Part shown: positions 40,701 through 50,693 of the stretch, one piece after another | Numbering within the stretch: position 1 is the stretch's first letter | How the letters are laid out: each line of letters opens with the position of its first letter | Assembly: GCF_027942865.1 (NCBI RefSeq) | Contig: NC_134515.1 | Coordinates: 13,741,227-13,805,226 of the forward strand | From: Odontesthes bonariensis | Taxonomy: Eukaryota > Chordata > Actinopteri > Atheriniformes > Atherinopsidae | Length of the DNA: 64,000 bases | Direction of reading: 5' to 3' | Made by a program: the position numbers and the translations under genes | The notes under the pieces: generated by a model | The model's database searches: none | What the model saw: the letters and a program-made list of their open reading frames with translations, nothing else | Told to the model about the DNA's origin: nothing

Positions 40701-41320
40701 GTTGTTGCAGCTGAAGGTCAATGCGGCTGATGCAGAAACCGCAACTTTGGGGCAACACATTTACTTTTGTCTCTGCTCCCTGCAACATATTTTGATATGT
40801 CTAGATCATGTGAAAAAGGTCTTTCCTCAGAGATTACTGAGGTGTAAGATACTGATCAATAGACTGACATTTGTCCACAGACTCTCTGTCGTCTGCAAAA
40901 TGTGTGTTTGTAAAAGGGGAAGTTCACACACCATGTTATCACAGGGTTTATCACATGAGGGTTAAAAGCAGGAGACAAAAATTTGAAAAGCGAGATAAGT
41001 GAACAGAGACGAGTGTTCTGGATGTTTTTTTTCTCCCACGGCACCTTGAGACAAAGCATAAATAATCAAGTGGTGTTCATGAGACTCAAGCTGTGCTTTA
41101 TCTCGAGTGTATTGAAAGAATCATTTCACAAAATGACTTCAGGTTGCTTTGTTGCGTGCGTGTCATCACTCTGACTCCTACATTTCAGGTCTATGAAGGA
41201 GCCTACCATGCTCTTCACCACGACCTGCCTGAGGTGGCTGAGTCCGTGCTGAAGGACGTGACTGGCTGGATCACAGAGCGGCTTCCCGCCTCGACGACGC
41301 CACAACAGCAAAGCCCATAG
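10477..41320 (+). CDS. mgll: monoglyceride lipase, complete gene of 7 coding exons
   Basis: Exons 10477-10718, 24219-24325, 30348-30484, 37169-37279, 37607-37696, 40240-40455 and 41189-41320 join in frame to 344 codons plus TAG. MGL is a serine hydrolase of the alpha/beta fold that cleaves monoacylglycerols, including the endocannabinoid 2-arachidonoylglycerol, to glycerol and fatty acid. Visible are the oxyanion HGAGEHSG, the nucleophile elbow GHSMGG (Ser161), Asp278 in HGDDDKLCD and His308 in [11 protein letters not shown]. The order and intron positions match vertebrate MGLL as I know it. From Met39 the protein has 306 residues, close to human 303. The start at 10477 adds 38 residues with a hydrophobic segment. 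Two lid cysteines known in mammals are Tyr240 and Ser247 here, while the active-site Cys281 is kept. Confidence 0.93.
10719..15858 (+). other. mgll intron 1, first part
   Basis: The intron starts at gtcagt. This 5-kb stretch has no exon I can support. It holds a short (GT)n run near 12320-12335 and a CTCF-like word at 14003-14017. I recognise no transposon. Confidence 0.5.
14003..14017 (+). promoter_or_regulatory. CTCF-like motif
   Basis: CCTGCAGGTGGCAGT matches CCASYAGRKGGCRSY at 14 of 15 positions by eye. It is a candidate binding or insulator site inside mgll intron 1. Confidence 0.3.
15867..16282. mobile_element. non-autonomous DNA transposon, 8-bp TSD (hAT-like)
   Basis: A 416-bp element lies between perfect 8-bp direct repeats TAATTCTA at 15859-15866 and 16283-16290. 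Its ends are short inverted repeats (TAGCCTG at the left, CAGGCTAG at the right). It has no coding capacity. An 8-bp duplication is typical of hAT insertions, but P and some other superfamilies also make 8 bp, so the class is inferred from TSD length only. Confidence 0.75.
16291..17255. other. mgll intron 1, unannotated stretch
   Basis: AT-rich DNA with no exon or recognised repeat. A T-rich tract followed by ctctgcag near 16710-16732 resembles an acceptor, but no conserved coding sequence follows. Confidence 0.5.
17256..17560. repeat. probable dispersed teleost repeat, diverged
   Basis: The words gccatagactgtacataaaagatgg and cccattggtttgtggactg resemble the start of a common fish interspersed repeat that I recall, followed by diverged sequence. 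No clear ends or duplications are visible, so boundaries and class are uncertain. Confidence 0.35.
17620..17664. repeat. perfect 19-bp inverted repeat (hairpin)
   Basis: GTTTATTTAACTTCCTCTT at 17620-17638 is the exact reverse complement of 17646-17664, with a 7-base loop between. It is too short for a usual microRNA precursor. It may be a foldback relic or a replication-slippage product. Confidence 0.8.
17665..19310. other. mgll intron 1, unannotated stretch
   Basis: There is no supported gene. Minus-strand sequence around 18271-18480 is open for 68 codons but matches no family I recognise; it may be an unclassified repeat. Confidence 0.4.
19311..21020 (-). mobile_element. L2-clade LINE fragment, minus strand, 5'-truncated and internally deleted
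   Basis: Read on the minus strand, the order is the endonuclease-RT linker ([22 protein letters not shown]; 21020-20670), then [17 protein letters not shown] and [16 protein letters not shown]. Next come the RT core [13 protein letters not shown], the catalytic NYADDTQIY and LNSDKTE, then [16 protein letters not shown]. After a frame break follow [26 protein letters not shown] and [10 protein letters not shown]. The 3' UTR ends in an AATAAA-like stretch and CCTTG units (19313-19331). The N-terminal RT part, normally before TETALIKV, is missing, so the copy is dead. Confidence 0.9.
19986..20507 (-). pseudogene. L2 reverse transcriptase fragment
   Basis: This is the longest open piece of the LINE, about 173 codons. 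It carries the RT palm motifs [13 protein letters not shown] and YADDTQ and the thumb-proximal [11 protein letters not shown]. It ends after HIKSVTSAE, where the frame shifts. The rest of the C-terminal domain continues in other frames at 19983-19705 and 19748-19485. It is not expected to make active enzyme. Confidence 0.85.
21021..22385. other. mgll intron 1, unannotated stretch
   Basis: No exon or classified repeat is seen. Short C/T-rich patches occur at 21950-22030. Confidence 0.5.
22386..22500 (+). mobile_element. LINE 3'-tail remnant
   Basis: The stretch tatctcaatgggactttcctgg followed by ctaaataaaggaaataagattaaat resembles the 3' end of a fish non-LTR element, with an A-rich tail of degenerate ATAAA units. 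Only the tail is present, a usual result of 5' truncation. Confidence 0.45.
22590..22830 (+). mobile_element. decayed LINE C-terminal fragment
   Basis: On the + strand near 22623 the translation reads [17 protein letters not shown], stop, [10 protein letters not shown]. This fits the conserved LWNSLP...FK..LK..L block at the end of L2/CR1-type LINE proteins, broken by stops. It belongs to a different copy from the minus-strand L2 upstream. Confidence 0.55.
23100..23240 (-). mobile_element. diverged SINE tail copy
   Basis: cattcaatttctatagcc followed by acaggcggggtacaccctg is a degraded reverse-complement match to the GGAT-tailed SINE at 6815-7177. Limits are approximate. Confidence 0.45.
23241..24218. 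other. end of mgll intron 1
   Basis: Noncoding; it ends in the acceptor tract tctccattcttctcctcttag. A short (AT)n run occurs near 23583-23597. Nothing else is recognised. Confidence 0.5.
24219..24325 (+). CDS. mgll: mgll exon 2: oxyanion loop
   Basis: The acceptor is cctcttag and the donor gtgagt. It enters in phase 2 (completing Arg81) and leaves in phase 1. It encodes [20 protein letters not shown] and [16 protein letters not shown] is the HG-type oxyanion motif of MGL. Confidence 0.95.
24541..24888 (+). mobile_element. possible solo LTR remnant
   Basis: The stretch begins TGTAGC, ends CTAACA and contains AATAAATACTTTG and AATAAAAG signals in its last 70 bases. It is richer in CpG than its flanks. 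This layout is like a retroelement LTR. No target-site duplication is visible and no internal region is nearby, so the call is weak. Confidence 0.3.
24889..29640 (+). other. mgll intron 2, main part
   Basis: Noncoding DNA with no supported exon. A (TA)n-rich run lies at 25243-25282. Around 28920-29230 there is A-rich sequence (gcaatggacaagaggaacc) with rough similarity to 38850-39420, perhaps an old dispersed repeat. Confidence 0.45.
25243..25282. repeat. (TA)n microsatellite with TG interruptions
   Basis: A short run of ctctctatatatatatgtatg units, simple sequence only. Confidence 0.85.
29690..30347 (+). repeat. pyrimidine-rich tract before mgll exon 3
   Basis: Most of these 650 bases are C or T on the + strand (ttcttcttc, cctcctcattcttctcc), ending in the exon 3 acceptor. 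A purine-rich interruption lies near 30190-30260. Such tracts can bind PTB or U2AF proteins or form triplex DNA; neither is shown here. Confidence 0.6.
30348..30484 (+). CDS. mgll: mgll exon 3: nucleophile elbow
   Basis: Preceded by a long pyrimidine tract and ccacag; the donor is gtagga. It encodes [11 protein letters not shown], a helix DSLQHIDLM and PVFIVGHSM. The catalytic Ser161 is in GHSM, and the glycines of GxSxGG continue in the next exon. Confidence 0.95.
30485..32130 (+). other. mgll intron 3, first part
   Basis: Noncoding, with no recognised element. Confidence 0.5.
32137..32230 (-). mobile_element. L2-type LINE 3'-end fragment
   Basis: gtcaaagtcaaatttatttg followed by tatagcacatttcatgtac and caaattgctttacataaaat is the reverse complement of the 3' tail typical of fish L2-like elements, parallel to the tail of the copy at 19311. 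It ends in degenerate GACTT units. Confidence 0.6.
32231..36830 (+). other. mgll intron 3, middle part
   Basis: No supported exon. A pyrimidine-rich patch lies at 33905-34170 and a poly-A run at 35757-35770. Nothing else is recognised. Confidence 0.5.
36833..37025 (-). mobile_element. SINE copy, minus strand, tail missing
   Basis: This is the reverse complement of the first half of the SINE at 6815-7177. It includes gactctaaattgtccctcgg, the block ccggcttcctcccaccg, the promoter-like block ggttcgatacccgg and cctcacagcagg. It is less diverged than the first copy, ends about 140 bases before mgll exon 4, and lacks the GGAT tail. Confidence 0.75.
37169..37279 (+). CDS. mgll: mgll exon 4
   Basis: 37 codons, phase 0 at both ends, acceptor ctccttag and donor gtactg. 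It begins [20 protein letters not shown], completing the elbow, and ends NPESATPFK, as in vertebrate MGL before the lid. Confidence 0.95.
37280..37606 (+). other. mgll intron 4
   Basis: A 327-base intron from gtactg to ttggcag, with a small tandem of tacgagta units near 37376-37402. No other feature. Confidence 0.8.
37607..37696 (+). CDS. mgll: mgll exon 5: start of lid
   Basis: 30 codons in phase 0, acceptor ttggcag and donor gtgaga. [19 protein letters not shown] is the amphipathic, hydrophobic lid helix region by which MGL touches membranes. The exon ends SRDKKQ. Confidence 0.93.
37697..40239 (+). other. mgll intron 5
   Basis: 2.5 kb, noncoding. From about 38850 to 39420 the sequence is A- and purine-rich (gaactgaggacaac, aaaactaagaaaaac) and may be an old repeat; class unknown. 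Confidence 0.5.
40240..40455 (+). CDS. mgll: mgll exon 6: rest of lid and catalytic Asp
   Basis: 72 codons in phase 0, acceptor cctgtcag and donor gtctgt. It encodes [20 protein letters not shown], the strand WPFLLLHG and DDDKLCD with catalytic Asp278 and Cys281. The lid positions aligned to human Cys201 and Cys208 are Tyr240 and Ser247. Confidence 0.95.
40456..41188 (+). other. mgll intron 6
   Basis: 733 bases from gtctgt to acatttcag, with no recognised feature. Confidence 0.85.
41189..41320 (+). CDS. mgll: mgll exon 7: catalytic His and C-terminus
   Basis: 43 codons plus TAG after acatttcag. [20 protein letters not shown] holds the catalytic His308. The end, [11 protein letters not shown], is a short polar tail with no special motif. 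Confidence 0.95.
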   Translation, partial: VYEGAYHALHHDLPEVAESVLKDVTGWITERLPASTTPQQQSP

Positions 41321-44300
41321 ATCTGTAATTTGCACAACTCAGTCAGCGCTCCAAGGAAACTACCACCTTTGTCCTATCAGGCCTGCTTCACTCCCCTGTG
41401 GCCTGTCTGGCATAACAATACTACTGCGCTCGCCTGTCTGGGAGATACTTCAGGCATATAAATGGACATTATATTCCCTAATGAAAGGTTTACTAACTCC
41501 AACCTTTGGGCATATAATATACAAAAAAAAAAGACTCTCCCCCATCTCCCTCTTTTGTGTACCTTAAAGTCAGACCTCTGAATTGAATTGGATGACGATG
41601 TCTGCAACTTTTTTACTTTCATTCACAAAACTCAGCAGCAGTGGTCAGATTCCTTGCGAAACCTATCAGCAGGGATGTGCCTCGTTTTCCAGCCAGCAGG
41701 CTTTTTTGGTGATTACTCCATTATCTCCTTGGGGCTGCTCGCTTGTGCAGCTCAAGATTAGTTTAAATTAAAATATGCTAGGCTTCTAAACGTAATAATG
41801 AAGTTTCCATCTCCTCATTTATACAACAGGCCAGATCTTTGAAGTACTACCAACAAAAGGTGACACAGTACATCACTGATCTACAAAGCAGCATTTTCTT
41901 TTTGCTCGGCCACCATTCACAAGCTGCTGTCAGATCAGTGCTGGGTTGGTCGGCTCAAGATAAGCTGTCATCTCAGACTAACAGTGGTTTATTCCTCCTA
42001 TGCTCCCGTGTATTTATAACAAATCCAGTGTTCTCCTGACTTCCTCCATGTCTTTTGTTTGGTCTGAGGACAGATGGTTGACATGAAGACAGATGGTTGG
42101 CACTGCTACATTATATGAAGATTAGTGAATTCCATTTAAATCCAGCCAAATATATAGTTTTTTTTTTTCAAATCTAGACCTAGATTAAATGGATATTCAT
42201 TAGGAATTTTTTTTTAAATAATTAAGTGGACGTTTAAAGGTATATTTTATACAAAGAGAGATTTGTCCATTTTTGAGACAAATTAGTGCTTTTCAAGCAT
42301 TTACATTTATTGACTGAGTGAACATTAATTTTCTGGACTTGACTTATCTGTGAGGCAAATGAACCAGGTGTAGCTGGTGTCTCCCTTGCGGTGGGTGTGA
42401 ATTATACTGAGGTCAAACGGTCAAATGCACTCTCCTTCTGTGGCCTCTGGCCTTTAAGGCTCTGGTTGATTTAACTGCCAGAGTCATTCTTTTGGATCCA
42501 TATCTTTATTAAGGTCATAATGCCAAGCATAGAGGAGCAAATATCACACTACACTATCACTGCAGACAAAAGTGTAGATTGTGTCAAAGAACAATGAAGT
42601 TATCTTTAGAAAAACAGGATGTTTTGTAAAGTACTACTGATACACACTAATACTCAAAATGTATCCCATTTCAGTTAAAAGAGACTTAGTATTTCTCTGT
42701 TTCAGGGTGTTTTCCCCTGGATTTAAGAAGACTTTGGAGGAGCAGTTATACCCTCCATTTAGGTGATAAATAGTTAATAGCAATATTGAAATATTGACTT
42801 TTATGCCAGACAGCTACAATTGCAGGAGTAGTCAAAGTAGTGGTATAACTCTCATCCCTGTTAGTTTCTGCCTTCTCTTATAGCGGTTTGTCATGCCTGA
42901 AGTCAGCCATGGCTTCAAATAGGATAGCAATAATTGCACAACAGCTTCTTATTTGTGGTAGCTCATTAATTAAAAAGCAAGACAAAAATGCACTGAGCTC
43001 ACCATTATGTGTTTTCATATAGACTGTAATTAGCAGCTGTTGCTGCTTGATTTTTTTTTTTTTCCTCAGATTTTTTTTAGCATGTGAAGGTTTCAGGGGT
43101 CAAGAATTTTAAAGTTGCACCAAATACTTTAGGGAGGCAAACGTTTTGATGTATGGCGTTTTACTTTTGTTTTTTTCTTTTAAATCACCCAGGGTTCAAA
43201 GAGAGTTATGCAGAGGGGCACTTTGTGGTATCCATGGTGACCGGTAGTCATGTGTAACCACGGCAGCAGTCCAGCAGCGAGTTTGCTTTTTTTCCTTTTT
43301 CTAGACTTTTCACGTGTGATCACCAAGGTGATCCGAACAAGACTGAATGAATGACACCGATTTCTGGATTCTGCCTGCCTAAAACTTTCTATCTCACCAC
43401 CGTCTCTTCTTGTGTAGCCAGCTTTTTTTCACTGAATCTGGTCAGTATTGCTCCTTTGTCCAGCACATATGCTCTTGTTCTGCTACAGATTTATACATTA
43501 TGTACAGTCATTAATAGCCTACTGGCATCAACAGGTCATATGAAACAATATAGTTTTGCTTTCTATTTCTGTTTTTTCGACCCTTTAGCGCCTTCTCATT
43601 CAGGAGGAAATTCACCACTTAATCTGATCTAATCAGTGAATGTATCGTACTCTCTCTTCCAAAGTGTGACCTAAGTATGCCCACTTCTAGGTTCTGATCT
43701 ATTCAACTGTTTTTAGTTTTTTAAATTAAATGTTTAAATTTTAAATTAAAATTGATGTTTTGATTGCTAATTTTTTTAATTGCCCTGCAAAATTAAATTG
43801 ATTTATTGTGATCGGCAGGAAACATTAGTGACACAATATTATTTAAACTGAATAAAATAAGTAAAATACAGAATGAATAAAAAGAACCAGAAGGTATTTA
43901 TTTTAATGGACTTGGCGGAATATTTAGCAAGAAAAATATCAGCTCACATTACCACGGCTGCAGGGTTATAGATTGAAATGTAATGTATTCATGATTCCCA
44001 GAGGGAGTCGGATCCTTAACCCCAACCAGAACTACAAGCACTTCAAACACAATCTATTCTTGATTAGGCTGCAGCAGACCCAGCACACACAATAGCTCCC
44101 CAGTCCCAGTTGTATTCAAACTCTTAATGGCACCCCTGCTGCACTACCTCAGCACAATGGTTGGCAGCTGGCAGTGTAATTTCAAAAGCTCTACCTGTCA
44201 GACTACGTGAGTGCATATTACTGCTATCGTTAGCTTTGGGGGTGGAGAGAGATGGGAAAGCAGTGAGAGGATAAGAGAGAGAAAGAGAGGGGAACTGACA

Positions 44301-47288
44301 GTAACCATGGCAGCTTCTTTTTCTTTTTTTCTTTCTCTCTGTGAAATCACCCAGTAAATAAAATGTGTACTCATTAATTCTATGGGAAGTATATCAGATT
44401 TGTATGCGCTTTCAAGGCTTGTTGTCCATTTGCTGCTCTGAGGATTCCCTTTTGTGTGAGCGCTGAGATAAGAGAGCAAATAACTAGCATCACCAGCTCA
44501 CAGTGAATAAAGAGCTGCGTGCACTGAATCTAAAACTGCCTGCTCTGCTGTTTGAACTGAAAACACTGTTTCCATCTCCGTTAAGAAGGATTTCTTTAGA
44601 TGTCTTGCCTTTGTTTATTTTCCACCCTTCATTCCATGTCTTGCTTAAAGGGTGGTGGAAGAAAGTGAGTAAAATGAAGGAGAAATCCACCACTTCTCCA
44701 CGAGATTTCATTCCTATTTACTTTAATGATGTGCAATCCCTGATGCAGTCCTCACATTTTTTTTAAAGCCATTTCCATTCCAATATTCCATTGTACTTCC
44801 ATGTACTGTGTGCAGATTTTCTATATTCAGAAAAAGCCATGGACAAAGGATCAGTTAATAACTGATAATCCAGTCGACTGTTGAGCTCCCTCTTAGTTAG
44901 GACAGACATTCTATATTAAGTAAGGGAGAGAAAATAACGAGGACAGCAAACAGCTGAATCTTAATTGGGCTGCAGCTTTTGTGACAAAGCCAAATTCAGT
45001 TGGCCCACTGGTTCGTCAATAGGGCCTTTGTTTCAGTTTTTTATTCTTGGCTTTATGACTGTTTCTAAGAAAAGAACTGTTATATATGATGGAGGACTAA
45101 GGGGCACAGGCCAGTCTTTCTATTGTTTTATGGAAAGACTCAGTGCAGTGTTTGCATGAATCCAGTCTGGAGTCAGTGCTCAAGCTGTCAGCAAGAATTG
45201 TGTAGGTCTTCTCAAAAAGGCTGTAAATGCAGTAAAAGGAAAAAAGAGGAATAGAGCTCATCATTGTATCTGCAAAATGCAGACGATCAAAACTGTTGGC
45301 TAATGTGATTTATTTCTTGTATTCAGTTGTTAAACACTGTCCAACAGTATTTTAACTAAATAGAAATGCCTTTTATTTATCTTGTTTATAGTATTTCTAT
45401 AAAATGATTTACGTATTGACACACATATATACATATATATGGATTACACACCAAGGCACTTTTACACCATTACCCTTCAGTTATGCTGTTGCTCAGCTGT
45501 GTTACGCTGTGTAACACTTTCAGACATGGAAACGAGCTCAAGGTTGTTTGGATGTAGTCAGCAATCCTGAAAATGGATGACAATGTTTATGAGGAGATTT
45601 GGCCTTCAGAAAATGTTACTGCTATATGTTTGAGACGACACGCTGTTGCAAAAAGCTTATTCTTGTTGAAGGCTGATTTTTTTTTTTTAAACAGGATCTT
45701 AACAACTATATGGTATTTAGTCTTTTAAAGAAAGTTTTCAAATTAAAATGGCATGTTTGAGTAGTTGTATGCAACTCCCTCTCTTCATAAAACACTCTGT
45801 AAGAAGTCAAAGGATATTAGGTGAAAAAAAATGTTATGGTCTACATTTCAGGTATGAGGTTTTTTGGTGGAAGGAAGCCTCAGACTAATTTGAAGAATTC
45901 AAATACAGTTTGACAGTCATTTGTGACTATATGTACTGTATAATTGATGTGTGTTTTGGTGTTGTTTGTGCCTTATTACTCTGAAGAATGTGTATCTTGT
46001 CATTTTTGCATGAATCCATGAGTGTAAATGTGTTTTTTGACAGACGCGAAGGAGAGCTGCGTAAAACAGATCTGTTTTTCGGTTACTCTGACTGTCTGTC
46101 GTCACTTTTGTTTCTACATGTGGCTCAGTAATCTTGTCTATTTGCTTGTATTCCTCCTATTGTCTCATTCAGTTTATGTCTATCTGAATTTGTGTCCAAA
46201 CAGCCAAACAGGAGTATAAGCAGAATTAGGTCATTAGGTCCAGAGAAAAAAATACTTGACACTGAAGACAAGGCTTTCTGGTCACTATATAATCAAGCAG
46301 GAAAAAGCAGGAAATCAAGTCCATGACATAGAAATAATACAAAAATGTGAAATGCAACCAGATGAGAATCTTTTGAGTCCATCACGATTGTTGTATGTAT
46401 TTAATGTGTTTTGGGGCTTTATTATGTCAGGCTTAAACAAAAAAAGAATGAAATTGATGACTGAGACAGCGACTTCTTTGTGTTTCTTGTGTAGGACTGG
46501 AAAGAAACTTTCAAAAGATTCACTTCACATCTCTGTTACGACTTGCGATGTGCAGTTTTATGCACATTTGCCAGGAAACACAGTATTCTGAATCTGATCT
46601 AAAATGGAAGTATTTCAAATGTATTTCAAACGGCTATTGCAGAAAACTCAGCAGGGAGATCTTACATGGATTAGGTGTTCATTTTTCAAACACATGGAGA
46701 AAGCGCACCGCTCAGTGTCACATTTATTTTATTTTAGGTGATGAGTGGAATATCAAAGTAAAGCAAGCCCTAAAACTCCATCAAATCGCTCAAAATGCAT
46801 TTTGACCTACAAAAATATTTATTTTGCATCTTCACATTCTTGAGTCTTCCTTGTAACAGGTTACTAAGTACTGAATGACACTTTCTATGACTAATCCAGT
46901 ACTGACATTGATGTATTACCTGACAAACATGACACTTTGTTTGCTACACCGCTATAGACAGTTTTCTCCAAAACCCTACTTCAACTTGAATTCAGGTATT
47001 AGACACGGTCAGTCTTTCACTTTTCACTGATGCATTGTTGTTACTTTGTAGGTTCCTTCAAGAATGACAAAATGTTGTAAAAGATGTATATAATATGTTA
47101 TAATGATACCACTTCTGAATTTTAAACTACTTATTACTAGACTGTTCAGAAGGTCCATACTCTTTAAGAATAAACTACATGACTGTTTAACTGTCTTGAC
47201 TGAGTTGACTGACTTCTTTATCAGATTCTCTCCCTCATGTGAGAGTGTATTTCACTTAAGTTTGTTCTTATAATTATTTTTAATACAT
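41321..47288. other. mgll 3' UTR and intergenic DNA
   Basis: No gene is supported after the mgll stop. The sequence is AT-rich, with a GA-rich patch at 44246-44292 and short (TA) runs near 45425-45440. Confidence 0.5.
41767..41772 (+). terminator. candidate mgll polyadenylation signal (ATTAAA)
   Basis: The common variant hexamer lies 447 bases past the stop codon. Canonical AATAAA copies are much further on, at 43851-43856 and 43876-43881, and could mark a long 3' UTR. Usage is not decidable from sequence. Confidence 0.3.
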
Positions 47289-47300
47289 ATCTTTAAAAGC

Positions 47301-47382
47301 ACCGCTGGGATAGGCTCCAGCCCCCCCCCTACACAACCCAACCGACGGATTAAGTGGGTATAGAAAATGGATGGATGGATGG
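47301..47382 (+). mobile_element. SINE 3' end, 5'-truncated, with TSD
   Basis: Only the last 80 bases of the GGAT-tailed SINE are present (gctgggataggctccag, gtgggtatagaaaatgg, GGAT units). They are flanked by ATCTTTAAAAGC at 47289-47300 and ATCTTTAAAAAGC at 47383-47395, a target-site duplication differing by one A. Confidence 0.8.
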
Positions 47383-47823
47383 ATCTTTAAAAAGCTTTTA
47401 CATACTTCACCAATAACGAAAGGTCGTCATATATGAGGAATTCTACTTTGGAGGAACTTTAGTTTCTGTGTGGTTAAAAACAAAGATTCTGGGCAGCATC
47501 TGCCCAACTGTGTTTTTTACTTAATTCCAAATATTCAGGCATATAACTCATTAAATAACACCAGATTGAGTGGAGAAAGCATTCCTGTGTTCATTGGATG
47601 CAGGCCACTGCTCACGATAGGTGAAATAAAGCTTTGAAAAGAAAATGTCATGCTTTAACAGGTACAGCAGAGTGAAGTGATACAACGGAGAGTGGGCATC
47701 TTGGCTTGGTAGACCTTGTTTCTGGTGGTGTTTCAGAGGCAAAACAGAAGACTAGTGCAGGAAAACATCCCCTGAAAGGATTGAACCATCAAAACAGTTG
47801 GGCTGGTTGCATTCACATATTGG

Positions 47824-47838
47824 GCAGTAGGTGGCAGC
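47824..47838 (+). promoter_or_regulatory. CTCF-like motif
   Basis: GCAGTAGGTGGCAGC matches the CTCF core at all but its first position. It lies between mgll and prkar2a, where an insulator could sit. Motif evidence only. Confidence 0.3.
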
Positions 47839-48854
47839 ATTGAATCACAAAATTCATATGAGAAAGCCTAATTTGTATGAAAGTGGTGCTTGAGTTGTGT
47901 TTCCAGAATGAACACAGAGATGCAGGGCATGAATGAACCAAGTATTTCTATTTATTTTCATTGAGCTATAGTTGACTCTTTCTTTTTTATATATATCCTG
48001 CCCTGACTTGTGTCTTGTCCAAATACTGACATCATAGTGGAACAATAGTCTATCAAACTCTGCCACTGCCTAAAATGTTTTGAGGTATAATTTTGATTAT
48101 GAGTTTAAACTGTTACACTGTTATAATATTTCATTTGGTTTTCCTCTATCACTCTAATTTATCACGATACATTTATGTTTACTGTTTTCTCTCTTTTATC
48201 CTGCTGAACTCCCAATAACAATGAAAGAAAAGATGCCTTTAAGGACAGAGATATTTCAGTATCACACTCTAAATTACCGTTATCACACTCTCTCCAGCTT
48301 TCTTTTTTCCTTTTTGTCCCATTTTCTTCCTCCTCCTCCCTTCACCATGAGAAAATAGGCTAGCAGCTCTCTTTTTCAGAGTTGAGTGGAACTACATTAG
48401 CAGCAGTTCCCAAAGGGTGACACTTCTAGGAAAGCCGAGACCCAAATCCACCCTCAACATGTGAATATTAATCTGTCTCTGTCAGTTAAGAATGCACCGC
48501 TACTTGTTCTTGTTCCTGTTGGTCAGGAGGGAAATCCTTCTGCAGAAAAAAATGCTCCCTCGTGGGCAATACACAGATAATTCATATACAAAGATGGTTA
48601 TTCATGACAACTAGTTTCACAAGCTAATTGATTTCTGCAGTGTAATCAACCTTCGTCAATGAACCTGCAGGAATGAGGAAAGTCACACTGATGATGTGGT
48701 TTATTTTGAGCACAGTCCCTTTAGGTTCATAACGTCTCATGATAACTCTAATGTCTCTGTTAGTATTGTCCTTTGATTAATCAAAATTACTTCCTCAGTT
48801 TGGATTTGGTCTAAATTTATGTGCAAATCTTTTCTGCCAAAAATCCTCTTTTCT

Positions 48855-48969
<115 letters not shown>

Positions 48970-49840
48970 TCAAGTGTGCTGTCCCAGCAGGGGGAGCCAG
49001 GATGTCTTTTTTTTTCTCTCAGTATTTGTTTAAAACAAACAGACCTAAGCCAATCAGAAACCGGTTCAAGGAATCAAATCAGGGATCCCTGTGACCATGG
49101 CAACAGCTTTACCTTAGTGACAGTCAGAAGGTGAGAGATATAAATGGAAGAGGAGATAATATATATGCTGTGGTGGTGGGTATTAGCAAACTTCTCCCAA
49201 TAGTTACCTTTAGAGTGAACCTTGGTGACCCAACACAGTTTATTTGAAGAAGGTAACTGGTTGAAGACTAAATCTTATCAAAGTAAACTAGAGCATGAGG
49301 ATGGAGAGGAAACTAGATCCATTAGTAGTGCTGCAGTGAAGGTGTGTAGGAATTTACTCGGAGAAAACTGGATTTAATAGGCACATTAAATGTTGAAATA
49401 TCTGTTGAGGTAGATGACAGCAGCAAATAATATTAACTGACCCATAAAGGACCTTGGAGGCCTTGAGGGAATGAGGGGATTATGGCTGGCATGTCCAGAA
49501 AGGAAATGAGAAAGTGATGAGGGCGAGAGGTGAAATGGTCTTGAACCTATCAGAGATGTTTTAGGCTTCATAAGAAGGGCATACTGTTGCAGACCTCTAG
49601 CTACAGGATGCCTGATGTGTTTTCCCTTTGTTATTTGCTTAAAAGATGTCTGACAAAGAGTAAACGTTTTTTTTTTAAATTACATCTATTACCAAAGACT
49701 GTTTTCTTTCAACAAACCATTTAATTATTTCAAGGGGACATTCAACAAAATGCAGCAATAAAAAATGCATGTATTTAAATATTTAAAAAAAAATCTCAAA
49801 TCGAGGCCTGAACTTTTTCAATCTTTATTAAGTTGTCAAG

Positions 49841-50050
49841 GCCACCTTTGTGGGTGTGGCCGTACTCAGAGTGTAATGTAGTTCTGCCTTTAATCCCGCC
49901 TCATTTACATATTTGTATTCTATTGGCTGTATCATTGTTCTGTTATCTGTTGATAGGCCGGCATATCTGTCAATCTAAGTCAAACGCTTTCCGCTAACTC
50001 AGTAGCCCCGCCTCCTCACGCTTTCTGAAACCAGTGGTTCATTCGTGCGC
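49841..50050 (+). promoter_or_regulatory. prkar2a promoter, CpG-island type
   Basis: GC-box-like words (cccgcctc at 49895-49902, ccccgcctcc at 50006-50015), a CACCC-like gggtgtggcc near 49851 and an inverted CCAAT (attgg at about 49922) cluster here. CpG density rises just downstream. There is no TATA box. This is the usual layout of a housekeeping promoter. Confidence 0.55.
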
Positions 50051-50693
50051 GAGTAACTGTGGATTACCTCGCTGGGAAAGAGCAAGCTTATTTTCAGTTA
50101 ATTCGGCAGGATTTTGTGCTATTAGCCGTCCTGCTGCTAGATTAACGTACTGTTAAGGATTTTTTTCGACGGTACTTCTGTTTGCAGTTAACTGTCGTGC
50201 GGCACAACCGTGTAGACCCCGAGCTAACGGTAGGCTTTGTCACCTGGTTGCAGCAGCTGACTTGTGTCTTGAGAAGAACAGAGTTGCCGTGCAGTTGCCG
50301 AAAGAAAACTACCAGATAGCAAGTCTGTCACTTAGCCTGCCACCTAGCCATCTCCTTCTTTACTGCCATAGTAAGTCCCACCCTCACCAAGTGCGTGGAC
50401 GTTGGGCTGCAGTGGGGAAGTCGAGTATATTTTCTCCGTCTGAACTTATCCAGCATCCTTGCACACCTGGCTGGCAAAAGAAAAATATCCCCCCCTCCCC
50501 CGTCAGTTGGTGAAGTAAGGCGACGCTAACGTAAAATTGCCGGCTTTACGTTCGACAAGTGTCTTCTGTGGAGGGATACGATCGCTACACTGGCAAAGAG
50601 ACTGGCTAAAAAGAAGAGGCGAAATAAGAGTGAACAAGAAAGACGCGGAGAAGGAGGTGACTGGCTAGTTTGGCCGGGGACACAGAATCGCAC
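50051..50693 (+). other. prkar2a: prkar2a noncoding first exon (5' UTR), start approximate
   Basis: CpG-rich sequence ends at a strong donor (cac|gtaagt, 50694), upstream of an acceptor (tccatttag, ending 51569) that leads into the start-codon exon. The 5' limit is a guess; several transcription starts are likely. Confidence 0.5.

Noticed and set aside
50262..50513. Open frame in the prkar2a leader
   Set aside because: It starts at TTG, lies in a CpG-rich 5' UTR and has no recognisable product.
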